Assembly: GCA_965276635.1 (NCBI GenBank)
Contig: CBDIBC010000004.1
Coordinates: 310,001 to 374,000, forward strand
Origin: CBDIBC01 sp965276635
GTDB lineage: Bacteria > Actinomycetota > Acidimicrobiia > Acidimicrobiales > Palsa-688
DNA: 64,000 nucleotides
Direction: 5' to 3'
The notes below the pieces were generated by a model. The model was given only the letters and a program-made list of their open reading frames with translations. It was not told where the DNA came from and did no database searches. This document shows positions 51,703-61,440 of the stretch, piece by piece (the stretch's first letter is position 1; each line of letters begins with the position of its first letter). The position numbers were made by a program, and so were the translations under genes.

Positions 51703-52953
51703 GTGAAGCACATCAGGCATCGTGGCGCCAGTCTCATGGCTGTCGGCCTGCTCGTCGCATTGGTTGCCGGATGCGGCAGCTCGTCGAAGACCTCGACCAG
51801 CGGTACGACGGCGGGGAGCGCGGCCACCTCGGGCGGCGCCACTGCCCCGAAGGGGTCACCGATCAAGATCGGGTTCGTCTGCACCTGCACCGGTCCGTTC
51901 GCCTCGTCGACCGCGAACGTCGAGACCCCGTACAAGGCGTGGGCGTCGTCGGTGAACGCCAGCGGCGGGATAAACGGCCACCCGGTGGTGGTGGACTACA
52001 AGGACGACGCCGGCAACCCGGGCACGTCGCTGTCGGAGGTCCAGTCCTTCGTGAGCAGCGACCACGTCATCGCCGTGGTCGACGCCAGCAACGACGACGC
52101 GGCGTGGGCCAGCTACGTCTCCCAGCAGAACATCCCCGTGGTCGGCACCACGACATCGACCCAGCCGATGTTCACCAACCCCGACTTCTACCCCGAGGGC
52201 CAGACAGAGGACTCACTCTTCCCGGCCCTGATAGGCGGGGCCAAGAAGCTCGGCGCCACCAACACGGGCCTCATCTACTGCGCCGAGGCGGTCCAATGTC
52301 AGCAGGGGGTGGCGCCCTTCAAGCAGACGGCAGCGGCGGAGAACGTCCCGCTCGTGTACAACGCCTCCATCTCGGCCACCGCCCCGAACTACACCGCCCA
52401 GTGCCTGGCGGCCAAGCAGAACGGGGTGAAGGCGCTGTTCGTCGGTGACGCCATCACCGTGGTCGAGAAGGTCTTCTCCGACTGCGACGCCCAGGGCTTC
52501 GACCCCATCTCCCTCCAGGACGGCGAGAACCTGGCACCGGCGTTTTTGAACGCCACGACCATCAAGTCCAACAGCATCGTCGAGGTCCCGAACCTGCCGT
52601 ACTTTGCCACCACCCCGGCCGTCGCAGCCATGAACTCGGCCCTCGACAAGTACTTCCCCGGGTTTCGGGCCAAGGAGCTCGCCGAGCTGCCGATGGAGTC
52701 GTGGGTGTCGGGCCAGATGCTGGAGGCGGCCGCCAAGGCGGGGAACGTGGGCGCCAACGGGTCGACACCGACCGCCGCCCAGCTGACGGCCGGGCTGAAC
52801 TCGTTCAACGGAGAGACGCTCGGTGGCTTGGCCCCGCCGTTGACCTTCGCCGCCGGCAAGCCGCACACTGTGGACTGCTGGTACCTGGTCACGATCAAGG
52901 GCGGGGCGTTCGCCACGCCCTACGGTCTGGCTCCCACCTGCGTGAACAGCTAG
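51703..52953 (+). CDS. ABC importer substrate-binding lipoprotein, LivJ/Peripla_BP_6 type
   Basis: 416 residues from GTG 51703. Signal peptide with lipobox VALVAGC (C24), a Ser/Thr/Gly linker, then a type I periplasmic-binding fold: IKIGFVCTCTGPFASS, ASGGINGHPVVVDYKDDAG, and QNIPVVGTTTSTQPMFT. Captures a ligand outside the membrane and delivers it to the permease-ATPase encoded 71 bases downstream. The family binds branched-chain amino acids, amides, urea or aromatic compounds; the ligand cannot be read here. Several extra cysteines (CTC, YCAEAVQC) may form disulphides. Confidence 0.9.
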   Translation: MKHIRHRGASLMAVGLLVALVAGCGSSSKTSTSGTTAGSAATSGGATAPKGSPIKIGFVCTCTGPFASSTANVETPYKAWASSVNASGGINGHPVVVDYKDDAGNPGTSLSEVQSFVSSDHVIAVVDASNDDAAWASYVSQQNIPVVGTTTSTQPMFTNPDFYPEGQTEDSLFPALIGGAKKLGATNTGLIYCAEAVQCQQGVAPFKQTAAAENVPLVYNASISATAPNYTAQCLAAKQNGVKALFVGDAITVVEKVFSDCDAQGFDPISLQDGENLAPAFLNATTIKSNSIVEVPNLPYFATTPAVAAMNSALDKYFPGFRAKELAELPMESWVSGQMLEAAAKAGNVGANGSTPTAAQLTAGLNSFNGETLGGLAPPLTFAAGKPHTVDCWYLVTIKGGAFATPYGLAPTCVNS

Positions 52954-53024
52954 CCCACTCGACAGCGCCGGGGGGACGGCTCTGGGCCGCCCTCCCGGTT
53001 GCGTGGACCTGAGGACCATCACCC

Positions 53025-55763
53025 ATGAGTGACTTTCTTCCCTTCATCGTCATCGGGCTGGCCACAGGGGCCGTCTACGGCCTGGCCGGGACCGGTCTGG
53101 TCCTGACCTACAAGACCTCGGGCATCTTCAACTTCGCCTACGGATCCGTTGCGGCCCTGGCCGTGTTCCTCTTCTACTTCCTCCACACGCTGCATCACGT
53201 CCCGTGGCCGGTCGCCGCCGCCATCTGCCTGTTCGTGATGGCGCCGATCGCCGGGCTCGGCCTCGAGCTGCTGGCCCGCATCCTGGAGCCCGCCGGCGCC
53301 ACCTTGAAGGTGGTGGCCACCGTCGGGCTGATCCTGCTGATCGAGGGAATCGGCCTGCTGTGGCACAAGACGAATCCCCCAACCGTCCCGAACTACCTGC
53401 CCCAGAGCACCGTACGCATGGTCGGCGTCAACATCACCGTGGCCCAGATCATCCTCTTCGTCATCTCGGTGGTGGCATCCGGGCTCCTCTACTACTTCTT
53501 CCGGTCGGTGCGCCTCGGCATCGCCATGCGCGGCGTGGTGGACAACCCCGACCTGGTCTCCATGAGCGGCGAGAACCCCGTCCGGGTCCGGCGCTATGCC
53601 TGGATCATCGGCACGTTCTTCGCCTCCCTGGCCGGGCTCCTGCTCGGGCCGACCCAGCAGCTCGACGCCACTGCGCTCACCACCCTGATCTTCGCCGCCT
53701 TCGGCGCCGCCGCCATCGGCTACTTCTCCAACCTCCCGCTGACCTTCCTCGGCGGGCTGCTCCTCGGCGTCGCCGGCGCCCTCGTCGACAAGTACTCGGC
53801 CACCATCTCCTGGATCGGTGGCCTGCCCCCCAGCCTCCCATTCCTCGTGCTCTTCGTGGTCCTCGTCGTCACGCCCCGAGCCCGTCTGGCCGAGCGGCGC
53901 CTCGTGCACGCCCTCCCGGTCCGCAAGGCGTGGCACGCCCCCGCCCGCGTCCGCTTCGGGACGGGCGCCATCGCCGTCGCCGTCTTCGCGGTGCTGCCGA
54001 TCTTCGTCGGCAGCCACATCTCGGTGTGGTCGGCCACCCTGATCGACATCATCCTCTTCCTGTCGCTCGGCCTCCTGGTGCGCACATCGGGGCAGATCTC
54101 CCTCTGCCACCTGGCGTTCGCCGCGGTCGGCGCTGCCGCGTTCGGTCACTTCTCCAGCGGCCTCGGCCTCCCCTGGCTAGTGGCGGTGGTGCTGGCCATG
54201 TTGATTGCCATCCCGATCGGCGCGGTCGTCGCCATCCCCGCCATCCGCCTGTCCGGCGTGTTCCTGGCCCTGGCCACCCTCGGTTTCGGGATCATGCTCG
54301 AAGAGCTCTTCTACACGCGCAAGATCATGTTCGGCCCGACGTCCCTGGGCATCAGCACGCCCCGTCCCGGGATCAGCATCGGGTCGTGGCACATGGGTAC
54401 CGACAAGGGCTTCTACTACGTGCTGCTGATCGCCGCGGTAGGAACCGTTGCCGTGGTCACCGCCATCCAGAAGGGCCGCCTGGGCCGGCTGCTCGGTGCC
54501 CTGGCCGACTCCCCGGTGGCGTTGGAGACCCACGGGGCCACCTCCAACGTGATCCGGGTCCTCGTCTTTTGCATCTCCGCCAGCCTGGCGTCGCTCGCCG
54601 GAGCGCTCACGGCCATGCTCTACCACTTCGGCGTGGGCACCTACTTCGCGTCGTTCACGTCGCTCACCCTGGTCGCCCTGGTGGTCATCGTCACCGTCGG
54701 CGATCCCTGGTTCGCCGTCATCGCTGCCCTCGGCTACGCCGTCGTGCCCGGCTACCTGACGATCGCCAGCATCAACACATACCTGGAGATGCTCTTCGGC
54801 CTCTTCGCGGTCACCGCCGCCATCGGCGCCAATGGTCTGACCGTCCCCCAGGCCGTCCGGGTCGCGCTCGACCGGCTGGGCGGCCGCCAGGCCGAAGCCG
54901 ACGTCCCAGTCACCGCCGTCCGGGCCGAAGGCGCGCCCCGGCTCGCGGTGCGACCGGCCGGCTCGGGCCTGGCCGTGCGCGACCTGTCCGTCCACTTCGG
55001 TGGGGTGCGAGCCGTCGATGCGGTCAGCCTGCAGGCTCCGGCCGGCCGCATCACCGGCCTGGTCGGCCCCAACGGTGCCGGCAAGACCACCACCTTCAAC
55101 GCCTGCTCGGGACTGTTGCGCCCGACCAGCGGCCACGTGACGCTCCACGGCAGCGACGTCACCACCCTCGGTCCGTCCGGCCGGGCCCGGCGGGGCCTGG
55201 GACGCACCTTCCAACGGACTGCCCTGTTCGATTCGCTGACTGTGCGCGAGAACATCGAGCTGGGCCGAGAAGCCTCCCTGGCCGGTCGCAGCCCCCTGGC
55301 CCAGATGGTCAGCGGTCCCGGGCAGCGAGCCACCGTGGCCGCGGCGGCCGCCGAGGCCATGGAGATCACCGGGACCGGCCGCCTGGCGGGCCTGCAGGCC
55401 GGACTGCTCCCCGCCGGGCAACGCCGGATGGTCGAGCTGGCCCGCACCCTGGCCGGTCCCTTCGACATGTTCCTGCTCGACGAGCCGTCGTCGGGGCTCG
55501 ACGCCGCTGAGACGGAGCGCTTCGGCGAGATCCTGATCCAGGTGGCCGCCGAGCGAGGCGCCGGCATCCTGGTGGTGGAGCACGACATGTCGCTCGTCCG
55601 CCAGGTCTGCAGCCACATCTACGTCCTCGACTTCGGGCAGCTCATCTTCGAGGGCTCGCCCGACGAGATGCTGCAGAGCGACGTGGTCCGCACCGCCTAC
55701 CTGGGGTCCGAGGGAGCCGAGCTGGACCAGGTCACCGCCGACGAGCTCCCGGAGCTGGCATGA
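53025..55763 (+). CDS. LivH-LivM-LivG triple fusion: two permease domains plus ATPase
   Basis: 912 residues. Residues 1-295 are LivH-like permease (IGLATGAVYGLAGTGLVLTY, then FRSVRLGIAMRGVVDNPDLV), about 315-610 LivM-like permease (LLVRTSGQISLCHLAFAAVG, GRLGRLLGALADSPVALETH), and about 640-912 a LivG-like ATPase with Walker A GPNGAGKTT (K687), Walker B FLLDEPSSGLD and H-loop VVEHDMSL. The ABC signature reads LLPAGQRRMVELAR, a departure from LSGGQ. Normally three genes. GAGGA nine bases before the ATG is the ribosome-binding site; the stop overlaps livF. Confidence 0.94.
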   Translation: MSDFLPFIVIGLATGAVYGLAGTGLVLTYKTSGIFNFAYGSVAALAVFLFYFLHTLHHVPWPVAAAICLFVMAPIAGLGLELLARILEPAGATLKVVATVGLILLIEGIGLLWHKTNPPTVPNYLPQSTVRMVGVNITVAQIILFVISVVASGLLYYFFRSVRLGIAMRGVVDNPDLVSMSGENPVRVRRYAWIIGTFFASLAGLLLGPTQQLDATALTTLIFAAFGAAAIGYFSNLPLTFLGGLLLGVAGALVDKYSATISWIGGLPPSLPFLVLFVVLVVTPRARLAERRLVHALPVRKAWHAPARVRFGTGAIAVAVFAVLPIFVGSHISVWSATLIDIILFLSLGLLVRTSGQISLCHLAFAAVGAAAFGHFSSGLGLPWLVAVVLAMLIAIPIGAVVAIPAIRLSGVFLALATLGFGIMLEELFYTRKIMFGPTSLGISTPRPGISIGSWHMGTDKGFYYVLLIAAVGTVAVVTAIQKGRLGRLLGALADSPVALETHGATSNVIRVLVFCISASLASLAGALTAMLYHFGVGTYFASFTSLTLVALVVIVTVGDPWFAVIAALGYAVVPGYLTIASINTYLEMLFGLFAVTAAIGANGLTVPQAVRVALDRLGGRQAEADVPVTAVRAEGAPRLAVRPAGSGLAVRDLSVHFGGVRAVDAVSLQAPAGRITGLVGPNGAGKTTTFNACSGLLRPTSGHVTLHGSDVTTLGPSGRARRGLGRTFQRTALFDSLTVRENIELGREASLAGRSPLAQMVSGPGQRATVAAAAAEAMEITGTGRLAGLQAGLLPAGQRRMVELARTLAGPFDMFLLDEPSSGLDAAETERFGEILIQVAAERGAGILVVEHDMSLVRQVCSHIYVLDFGQLIFEGSPDEMLQSDVVRTAYLGSEGAELDQVTADELPELA

Positions 55764-56596
55764 GCGACCCGACCCCCGACACCGTGCAGTCCGACACCGT
55801 GCAGTCCGACACCGTGCAGTCCGACACTGTGCAGTCCGACACCGTGCAGTCCGACACCATGCAGTCCGACACCGTGCAGTCCGACACCGGGCAGCCGATC
55901 TTGGAGCTGACCGACATCACCGCCGGCTACGGCGACACCGTCGTCCTGCGCGACGTCTCGCTGCGCGTGGGGCCGTCCAGCGTGGTTGCCCTGCTCGGAC
56001 CCAACGGCGCCGGCAAGACGACGCTCCTGCGCACCGCCTCGGGATTCATCACCCCGAGTGGCGGCCGGGTCCACTTCGCCGGTGCCGACGTCACGGGCCA
56101 CGCCGCCCACACCCTGGCCAAGGCCGGCCTGTGCCACCTGCCGGAAGGTCGTGGCATCTTCCCGTCGCTCAGCGTCCGCGACAACCTGGTCCTGCAGTCC
56201 CCCCGCGGCGCGGTCGACCAGAGCATCGAGATGGCCGCCACCACCTTCCCGATCCTCGGCCGCCGACTGGGCCAGACCGCAGGCAGCCTCAGCGGTGGCG
56301 AACAGCAGATGCTGGCCCTCGTCCGCGCCTACGTGTCGAACCCGAAGCTGGTCGTCGTCGACGAGGCCTCGCTCGGCCTGGCCCCACTGATGGTCGACCA
56401 GATCTTCGACGCCCTGCGCCGGATCGTGGCCGGCGGTGCGTCCCTGCTGATCGTCGAGCAGTACGTGACCAGGGCGCTGGACCTGGCCGACACCGCCTAC
56501 CTGCTCAGCCGGGGCCAGGTGGTCTTCGCCGGGCCGGCTTCCGAGCTCGACGGCGAAGGTGTCTTCGAGCGCTACCTGGGCATCGGCGCCACCTAG
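55760..56596 (+). CDS. LivF-type ABC ATPase with N-terminal pentapeptide repeats
   Basis: 278 residues. After MSDPTP come eight pentapeptide units DTVQS (with DTMQS and DTGQP variants, residues 7-46), absent from the family. The ATPase then starts at ILELTDITAGYGDTVVL: Walker A GPNGAGKTT, Q-loop region LPEGRGIFPSLSVRDNL, signature SLSGGEQQMLALVRAY, Walker B LVVVDEASLGLAP, H-loop IVEQYV. It should pair with the LivG domain of the fusion to power the importer. ATG overlaps the fusion stop (ATGA). Six bases separate its end from the convergent kinase gene. Confidence 0.94.
   Translation: MSDPTPDTVQSDTVQSDTVQSDTVQSDTVQSDTMQSDTVQSDTGQPILELTDITAGYGDTVVLRDVSLRVGPSSVVALLGPNGAGKTTLLRTASGFITPSGGRVHFAGADVTGHAAHTLAKAGLCHLPEGRGIFPSLSVRDNLVLQSPRGAVDQSIEMAATTFPILGRRLGQTAGSLSGGEQQMLALVRAYVSNPKLVVVDEASLGLAPLMVDQIFDALRRIVAGGASLLIVEQYVTRALDLADTAYLLSRGQVVFAGPASELDGEGVFERYLGIGAT
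55778..55897 (+). repeat. 15-bp tandem repeat in livF, eight units
   Basis: GACACCGTGCAGTCC and near copies (one GACACTGTG, one ATG, a last GGGCAGCCG) head to tail, in frame, encoding DTVQS. Confidence 0.96.
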
Positions 56597-56602
56597 CCGG
56601 AG

Positions 56603-58051
56603 CTAGACCGGCTCGTCCTCCGCCACCGTCGGCAGATCGATGTGCACCAGGGTCCCGCCGCCGGCGGGGGTCGAGAGCCCGACGGTGCCCCCATGGGCCG
56701 CCACCACCTGGCGGACGATGGCCAAGCCCAGGCCCGACCCCGGCAACGACCGGGCGGCGTCGGCCCGGTAGAAGCGGTCGAACACCCGAGGCAGGTCCTC
56801 GGCGGCGATGCCGGGCCCGTGGTCGCGCACCTCGAGCGACCACAGGGCCCCGCGTCGCAGCACCACTTCGACGGTCCCGTTCGGTGGGCTCCACTTGGCC
56901 GCGTTGTCCAAGACGTTGAGGATGGCCCGCTCCAGCAGTGCCGGGTTGGTCCGAACCAGCCCGGCGTCGGCCGACACCGCGAAGGCGACCGAGACGGCCC
57001 GCCGTCGCGCCCGCTCCACCGCCCGGCCCACGATCTCGTCGAGGCGGGCCTCCATGGGCTCGGCCTCCTGCTCGTCCTGTCGGCCCAGCTCGACGATGTC
57101 GCCGATCAGGGTCGTCAGCTCCTCCAGCTGCCCGCGAACGTCGCCGAGCAGATCCGCCCGGTCGGTTGCAGGCAGGTCCTGCACGCGCATCAGCACCTCG
57201 ATGTTCGTCCGCAGGCTGGTGAGCGGGGTGCGCAGCTCGTGGCCGGCGTCCGACACCAGCTGGGCCTGCTGGCGGCGGGAGGCGCTCAGGGCATCGAGCA
57301 TGGCGTTGAAGGCGTGGGCCAGGCGAGCCAGCTCGTCGTCGCCTTCCTCGGTGATGTTGGCGTCCAGCTGCTGGGTGGCGGCCACGTGCTCCGCGGCACC
57401 CGTCAGGCGGATCACCGGACGGATGGTGGCCCGCCCGACCACGTAGCCGAGCCCCACGGCCACCGCGATGCCGGCCAGGGCCACCAGCAGCAGGATCAGC
57501 CGCAGGTCCCGCAGGGTGTGGGTCAGGTCGCCCAGCGGGTGCAGGATCATCACCGCCACACCCTGGCCCGTCGCCGTCTGGCCGATGGGGAAGCTGAGCA
57601 CCCGGTACGGTCCCGAGGAGGTCGACACGTTGTGGGTGACCACGGTGCCGGTCCCCGCCGGGTCGGTGGCCGAGTGAGCCGCAGCCAGGTCGGCCTTCGT
57701 GCGAGGAACGGTATTGGCGGCCGGCGGTGGGCACTGGGCGACGTTCAAGCTGGACGCCAGCACGTCGCCGGTCGAGGAGATCAGCTGCGTCTGGTCGCCC
57801 TGACGGCCGAGGAAGAGCAGGAACGACTCCTTGCGCCTGACGAAGTCGCAGGCGTTGGTCTGGGCCGGCGCCGGCGTGGCGCTGATCCGCTGCTCGGCCG
57901 AGTGGAGGTCGGTGTCGACCGAGCGGTACAGCTGGCGGCTGACCGCCACATAGGACGCCAGCGTGGCCAGGGCCACGGTGACGCCGACGGCCAGGGCCAC
58001 CAACACGCTCAACCGGGTGCGGAAGCTGGTCCGCCGCGCCCACGCGACCAT
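56603..58051 (-). CDS. MprB-like sensor histidine kinase
   Basis: 482 residues from ATG 58051. Transmembrane helix (LSVLVALAVGVTVALATLAS), an extracytoplasmic domain of about 130 residues, second helix (LILLLVALAGIAVAVGLGYV), HAMP, HisKA with SDAGHELRTPLTSLRTNIEV, and HATPase_c with NVLDNAAKWSPPNG, DHGPGI and GSGLGLAIVRQV. The H-box and its surroundings are very close to mycobacterial MprB, an envelope-stress kinase, but the stimulus here is unknown. It follows its regulator by 20 bases. Confidence 0.92.
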   Translation of the reverse strand: MVAWARRTSFRTRLSVLVALAVGVTVALATLASYVAVSRQLYRSVDTDLHSAEQRISATPAPAQTNACDFVRRKESFLLFLGRQGDQTQLISSTGDVLASSLNVAQCPPPAANTVPRTKADLAAAHSATDPAGTGTVVTHNVSTSSGPYRVLSFPIGQTATGQGVAVMILHPLGDLTHTLRDLRLILLLVALAGIAVAVGLGYVVGRATIRPVIRLTGAAEHVAATQQLDANITEEGDDELARLAHAFNAMLDALSASRRQQAQLVSDAGHELRTPLTSLRTNIEVLMRVQDLPATDRADLLGDVRGQLEELTTLIGDIVELGRQDEQEAEPMEARLDEIVGRAVERARRRAVSVAFAVSADAGLVRTNPALLERAILNVLDNAAKWSPPNGTVEVVLRRGALWSLEVRDHGPGIAAEDLPRVFDRFYRADAARSLPGSGLGLAIVRQVVAAHGGTVGLSTPAGGGTLVHIDLPTVAEDEPV

Positions 58052-58071
58052 CCTCGCCCGCCTTCTCGGTG

Positions 58072-58755
<684 letters not shown>

Positions 58756-58833
58756 GGACCCATTGTGGCGGACGGTCCTGAGAATGGACTGAGACGTCAC
58801 GACGGCCCGGATAACGACACGGTCGACGCCCGA

Positions 58834-58839
58834 TACCGT
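58834..58839 (+). promoter_or_regulatory. -10 box TACCGT, leaderless-type, for the oligopeptidase gene
   Basis: Seven bases before GTG 58847. Confidence 0.45.
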
Positions 58840-58846
58840 CCCCGGG

Positions 58847-60937
58847 GTGACCTATCCACCCGCCGAACGCCTCGACGTCAGCGACGTCCTCCACGGGGTG
58901 ACCGTCGCCGATCCCTATCGATGGTTGGAGGACCCGGCGGCGCCACCGACGCGCGCCTGGTCCGAGGCGCAGGATCGGCAGTGCGCGGCGTGGCTGGCCG
59001 GCCTCACCGGCCGGGCGGCGCTGCGCGCCCGACTGACCGAGCTGGTGCCCAGCTACGTCAGCCCGCCTCTCGTGATGGGCGTGCGACGCTTCTGGACCGA
59101 ACGCGCCCCCGGGCAGGACCATGCCGTCCTGCTCGTCGCCGACGACGCGGGGGAGCGGACCCTCGTCGACCCCAACGCCCTCAGCGCCGACGGCACCGTC
59201 ACCCTCGACGGCTGGTCGCCGTCCATCGAGGGCGACCGGCTGGCCTACCAGCTGTCCGAGGGTGGCGACGAGGAGAGCCGCATCCGGGTGCTGGACGTGG
59301 CCACCGGCCGGACCGTCGACGGCCCGATCGACCGGACCCGGTACAGCCCGGTGGCGTGGCTACCGGGCGGTGATGCCTACCTCTACGTCCGTCGCCTGGC
59401 CCCCGACCAGGTCCCGGCCGGAGAGGCCGCCTACCACCGCCGGGTGTGGCTGCACCGGGTGGGTGCCGATCCGGAGAACGATGTGCTGGTGTTCGGGGAG
59501 GGCGTGGCGCCCACCGCCTACCTCGGGGTGTCGGTGCCCGACGACGGTGCCTGGGTGGCGGTGACCGTCAGCCTCGGCACGGCGCCGCGCAACGACCTGC
59601 ACCTGGCCCGCCTGGCCGGCGCCGACCCTGCCGCCCTGGACTGGCGACCGGTGCTGGTGGGCGCCGACGCCGCCGCCTGGCCCCACTTCGACCGCCGCAG
59701 CCGGCTCTGGATCCTCACCGACCTCGACGCGCCGTGCCGGCGCCTCTGTGCCACCGACCCGGCTGACGCCGCACCCGGGCAGTGGACGACGGTGGTGGCC
59801 GAGGACGCCGACGGTGCCGTGCTCGAGGACTTCGCCCTCGCCGGCGACGCCCTGGTGGTCCTCCACAGCCGCCACGCCATCTCCGAGCTCACCGTCTGCG
59901 ACCGATCGACGGGCGTCGCCCGCCACGCGGTGGCGCTGCCCGGTCCCGGCTCGGCCGTCCTCGCCGGCCGACCGGACGAAGGCGCCGGCCTGTGGATCGG
60001 CTACACCGACCACGTCACTCCCTTCGCCGTCCTCGCCCTGGACCCATTGACGGCCTCGCTCGCCCCCGACGGAACCCGCAGCCAGGGCGGCCAGATCCCG
60101 AGCGAGACGTCCGACGCCACCCCGGCCGCCTTTGCGCAGCGGGGCACCTACCGATCGGCGGACGGCACCGAGGTCACCATCACCGTCGTCGCACCGGCCC
60201 GCCAACCCGACCGACCCCGGCCCGCGATCCTCTACGGCTACGGCGGGTTCAACGTCCCCATGACCCCGGCCTACTCCTCCTCCATCCTGGCCTGGGTCGA
60301 CGCCGGCGGGGTCTGGGCCGTCGCCAACCTGCGCGGCGGTTCGGAGGAGGGCGAGGCCTGGCACCGCGATGGGATGCGCCAGCACAAGCAGCATGTCTTC
60401 GAGGACGCCGAGGCGGCGGCGGCGTGGCTGATCGCCGAGGGGTGGACGACCACCGAGCAGCTCGCCATCATGGGTGGTTCGAACGGGGGCCTGCTCGTGG
60501 GCGCGGCGATCACTCGCCAGCCGTCGACCTGGGCGGCCGCAGTGTGCTCCGCGCCGCTGCTCGACATGGTCCGCTACGAGCGCTTCGGTCTGGGTGCCAC
60601 CTGGAACGACGAGTACGGCACGGCCGACGACCCCACTGAGCTGGGATGGCTCCTCGGGTACTCGCCCTATCACCACGTGAACGAGGGCGTCGCCTACCCG
60701 GCGGTGCTGTTCACCGTCTTCGACGGCGACACCCGTGTCGATCCGTTGCACGCCAGGAAGATGGCCGCCGCCCTCCAGTGGGCCACCTCGGCCGACCCGG
60801 CCCGGCATCCGATCCTGCTCCGCCGCGAGGCCGATGTCGGCCACGGCGCCCGCTCCGTTCGTCGCACGGTGGACCTGGCCGCGGACCAGCTGGCCTTCCT
60901 CGCCGATCAGTTGGGCCTGGACCTTCGCCGGTCCTGA
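58847..60937 (+). CDS. prolyl oligopeptidase family serine peptidase (S9A)
   Basis: 696 residues, cytoplasmic (no signal peptide). N-terminal block HGVTVADPYRWLEDP leads into a seven-bladed propeller that limits access to short peptides, then the alpha/beta-hydrolase domain with ILYGYGGFNVPMTP, ANLRGGSEEGEAWHRDG, nucleophile S545 in IMGGSNGGLLVGA, the acid in FDGDTRVDP and histidine in DVGHGARSV. Cleaves after proline in short peptides. GTG start with TACCGT seven bases upstream. Confidence 0.95.
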   Translation: MTYPPAERLDVSDVLHGVTVADPYRWLEDPAAPPTRAWSEAQDRQCAAWLAGLTGRAALRARLTELVPSYVSPPLVMGVRRFWTERAPGQDHAVLLVADDAGERTLVDPNALSADGTVTLDGWSPSIEGDRLAYQLSEGGDEESRIRVLDVATGRTVDGPIDRTRYSPVAWLPGGDAYLYVRRLAPDQVPAGEAAYHRRVWLHRVGADPENDVLVFGEGVAPTAYLGVSVPDDGAWVAVTVSLGTAPRNDLHLARLAGADPAALDWRPVLVGADAAAWPHFDRRSRLWILTDLDAPCRRLCATDPADAAPGQWTTVVAEDADGAVLEDFALAGDALVVLHSRHAISELTVCDRSTGVARHAVALPGPGSAVLAGRPDEGAGLWIGYTDHVTPFAVLALDPLTASLAPDGTRSQGGQIPSETSDATPAAFAQRGTYRSADGTEVTITVVAPARQPDRPRPAILYGYGGFNVPMTPAYSSSILAWVDAGGVWAVANLRGGSEEGEAWHRDGMRQHKQHVFEDAEAAAAWLIAEGWTTTEQLAIMGGSNGGLLVGAAITRQPSTWAAAVCSAPLLDMVRYERFGLGATWNDEYGTADDPTELGWLLGYSPYHHVNEGVAYPAVLFTVFDGDTRVDPLHARKMAAALQWATSADPARHPILLRREADVGHGARSVRRTVDLAADQLAFLADQLGLDLRRS

Positions 60938-61007
60938 GGCCCCCGGCCGCTCCGGCCCTCCCGCGGCTCTCGCGGCGATATGGGCCGGGGTCGCCCGGTG
61001 CCGACAG

Positions 61008-61013
61008 TAAGCT
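61008..61013 (+). promoter_or_regulatory. -10 box TAAGCT, leaderless-type, for the gene at 61023
   Basis: Nine bases before ATG 61023; the same hexamer as at bcp. Confidence 0.5.
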
Positions 61014-61022
61014 TGCCCGGCC

Positions 61023-61319
61023 ATGTCCCGAGCCTCTATCGAGCGCCGACTCTTCGACCTCGCCCAGCGGATGGTGCGCGCCCGCGAGGAGCTGGCGGTG
61101 ATCGACGAGCAGCTGGCCGCCCTGAACGATGCGGCCGACGACGCTCGCATCCGGGCCCTGGTGTCCGAGACGCCCATGGCCGAACGTGAGCACGCCGACG
61201 CCCAACGGCACGCCGACGCCATGGCGCGCTCGCGGACGACGGTCGTCACGAGCATCACCGAGATGCAAGACGCCCAGAACGAGCTGCTGGACCGGCTGGT
61301 CGGCGAACCCGGTCGATGA
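61023..61319 (+). CDS. small coiled-coil protein of unknown function
   Basis: 98 residues, charged and almost wholly helical: RRLFDLAQRMVRAREELAVI, DEQLAALNDAADDARIRALV, then REHADAQRHADAMARSRTTV. Heptad-like spacing of Leu/Ala/Ile suggests a coiled coil. No family named with certainty; similar small proteins sit beside pdtaR or typical RNA-related genes in actinobacteria. ATG has TAAGCT nine bases upstream. The 18-bp repeat begins 23 bases after its stop. Confidence 0.7.
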   Translation: MSRASIERRLFDLAQRMVRAREELAVIDEQLAALNDAADDARIRALVSETPMAEREHADAQRHADAMARSRTTVVTSITEMQDAQNELLDRLVGEPGR

Positions 61320-61341
61320 CCGCCACATCCGGCGGCGGCCC

Positions 61342-61413
61342 CACCCGGACCCCTCGTCTCACCCGGACCCCTCGTCTCACCCGGACCCCTCGTCTCACCC
61401 GGACCCCTCGTCA
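61342..61413 (+). repeat. 18-bp tandem repeat, four copies, just before pdtaR
   Basis: CACCCGGACCCCTCGTCT at 61342, 61360, 61378 and 61396 (last copy with one changed base). Ends 27 bases before the pdtaR ATG, so it lies in that gene's 5' region. Confidence 0.96.
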
Positions 61414-61440
61414 CACCCGTACAGCAGAGGAGCGCGGCCC

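Noticed and set aside
51397..51720. 107-residue minus-strand frame before the importer operon
   Set aside because: No motif, no ribosome-binding site, and it would overlap the likely promoter of the importer genes.
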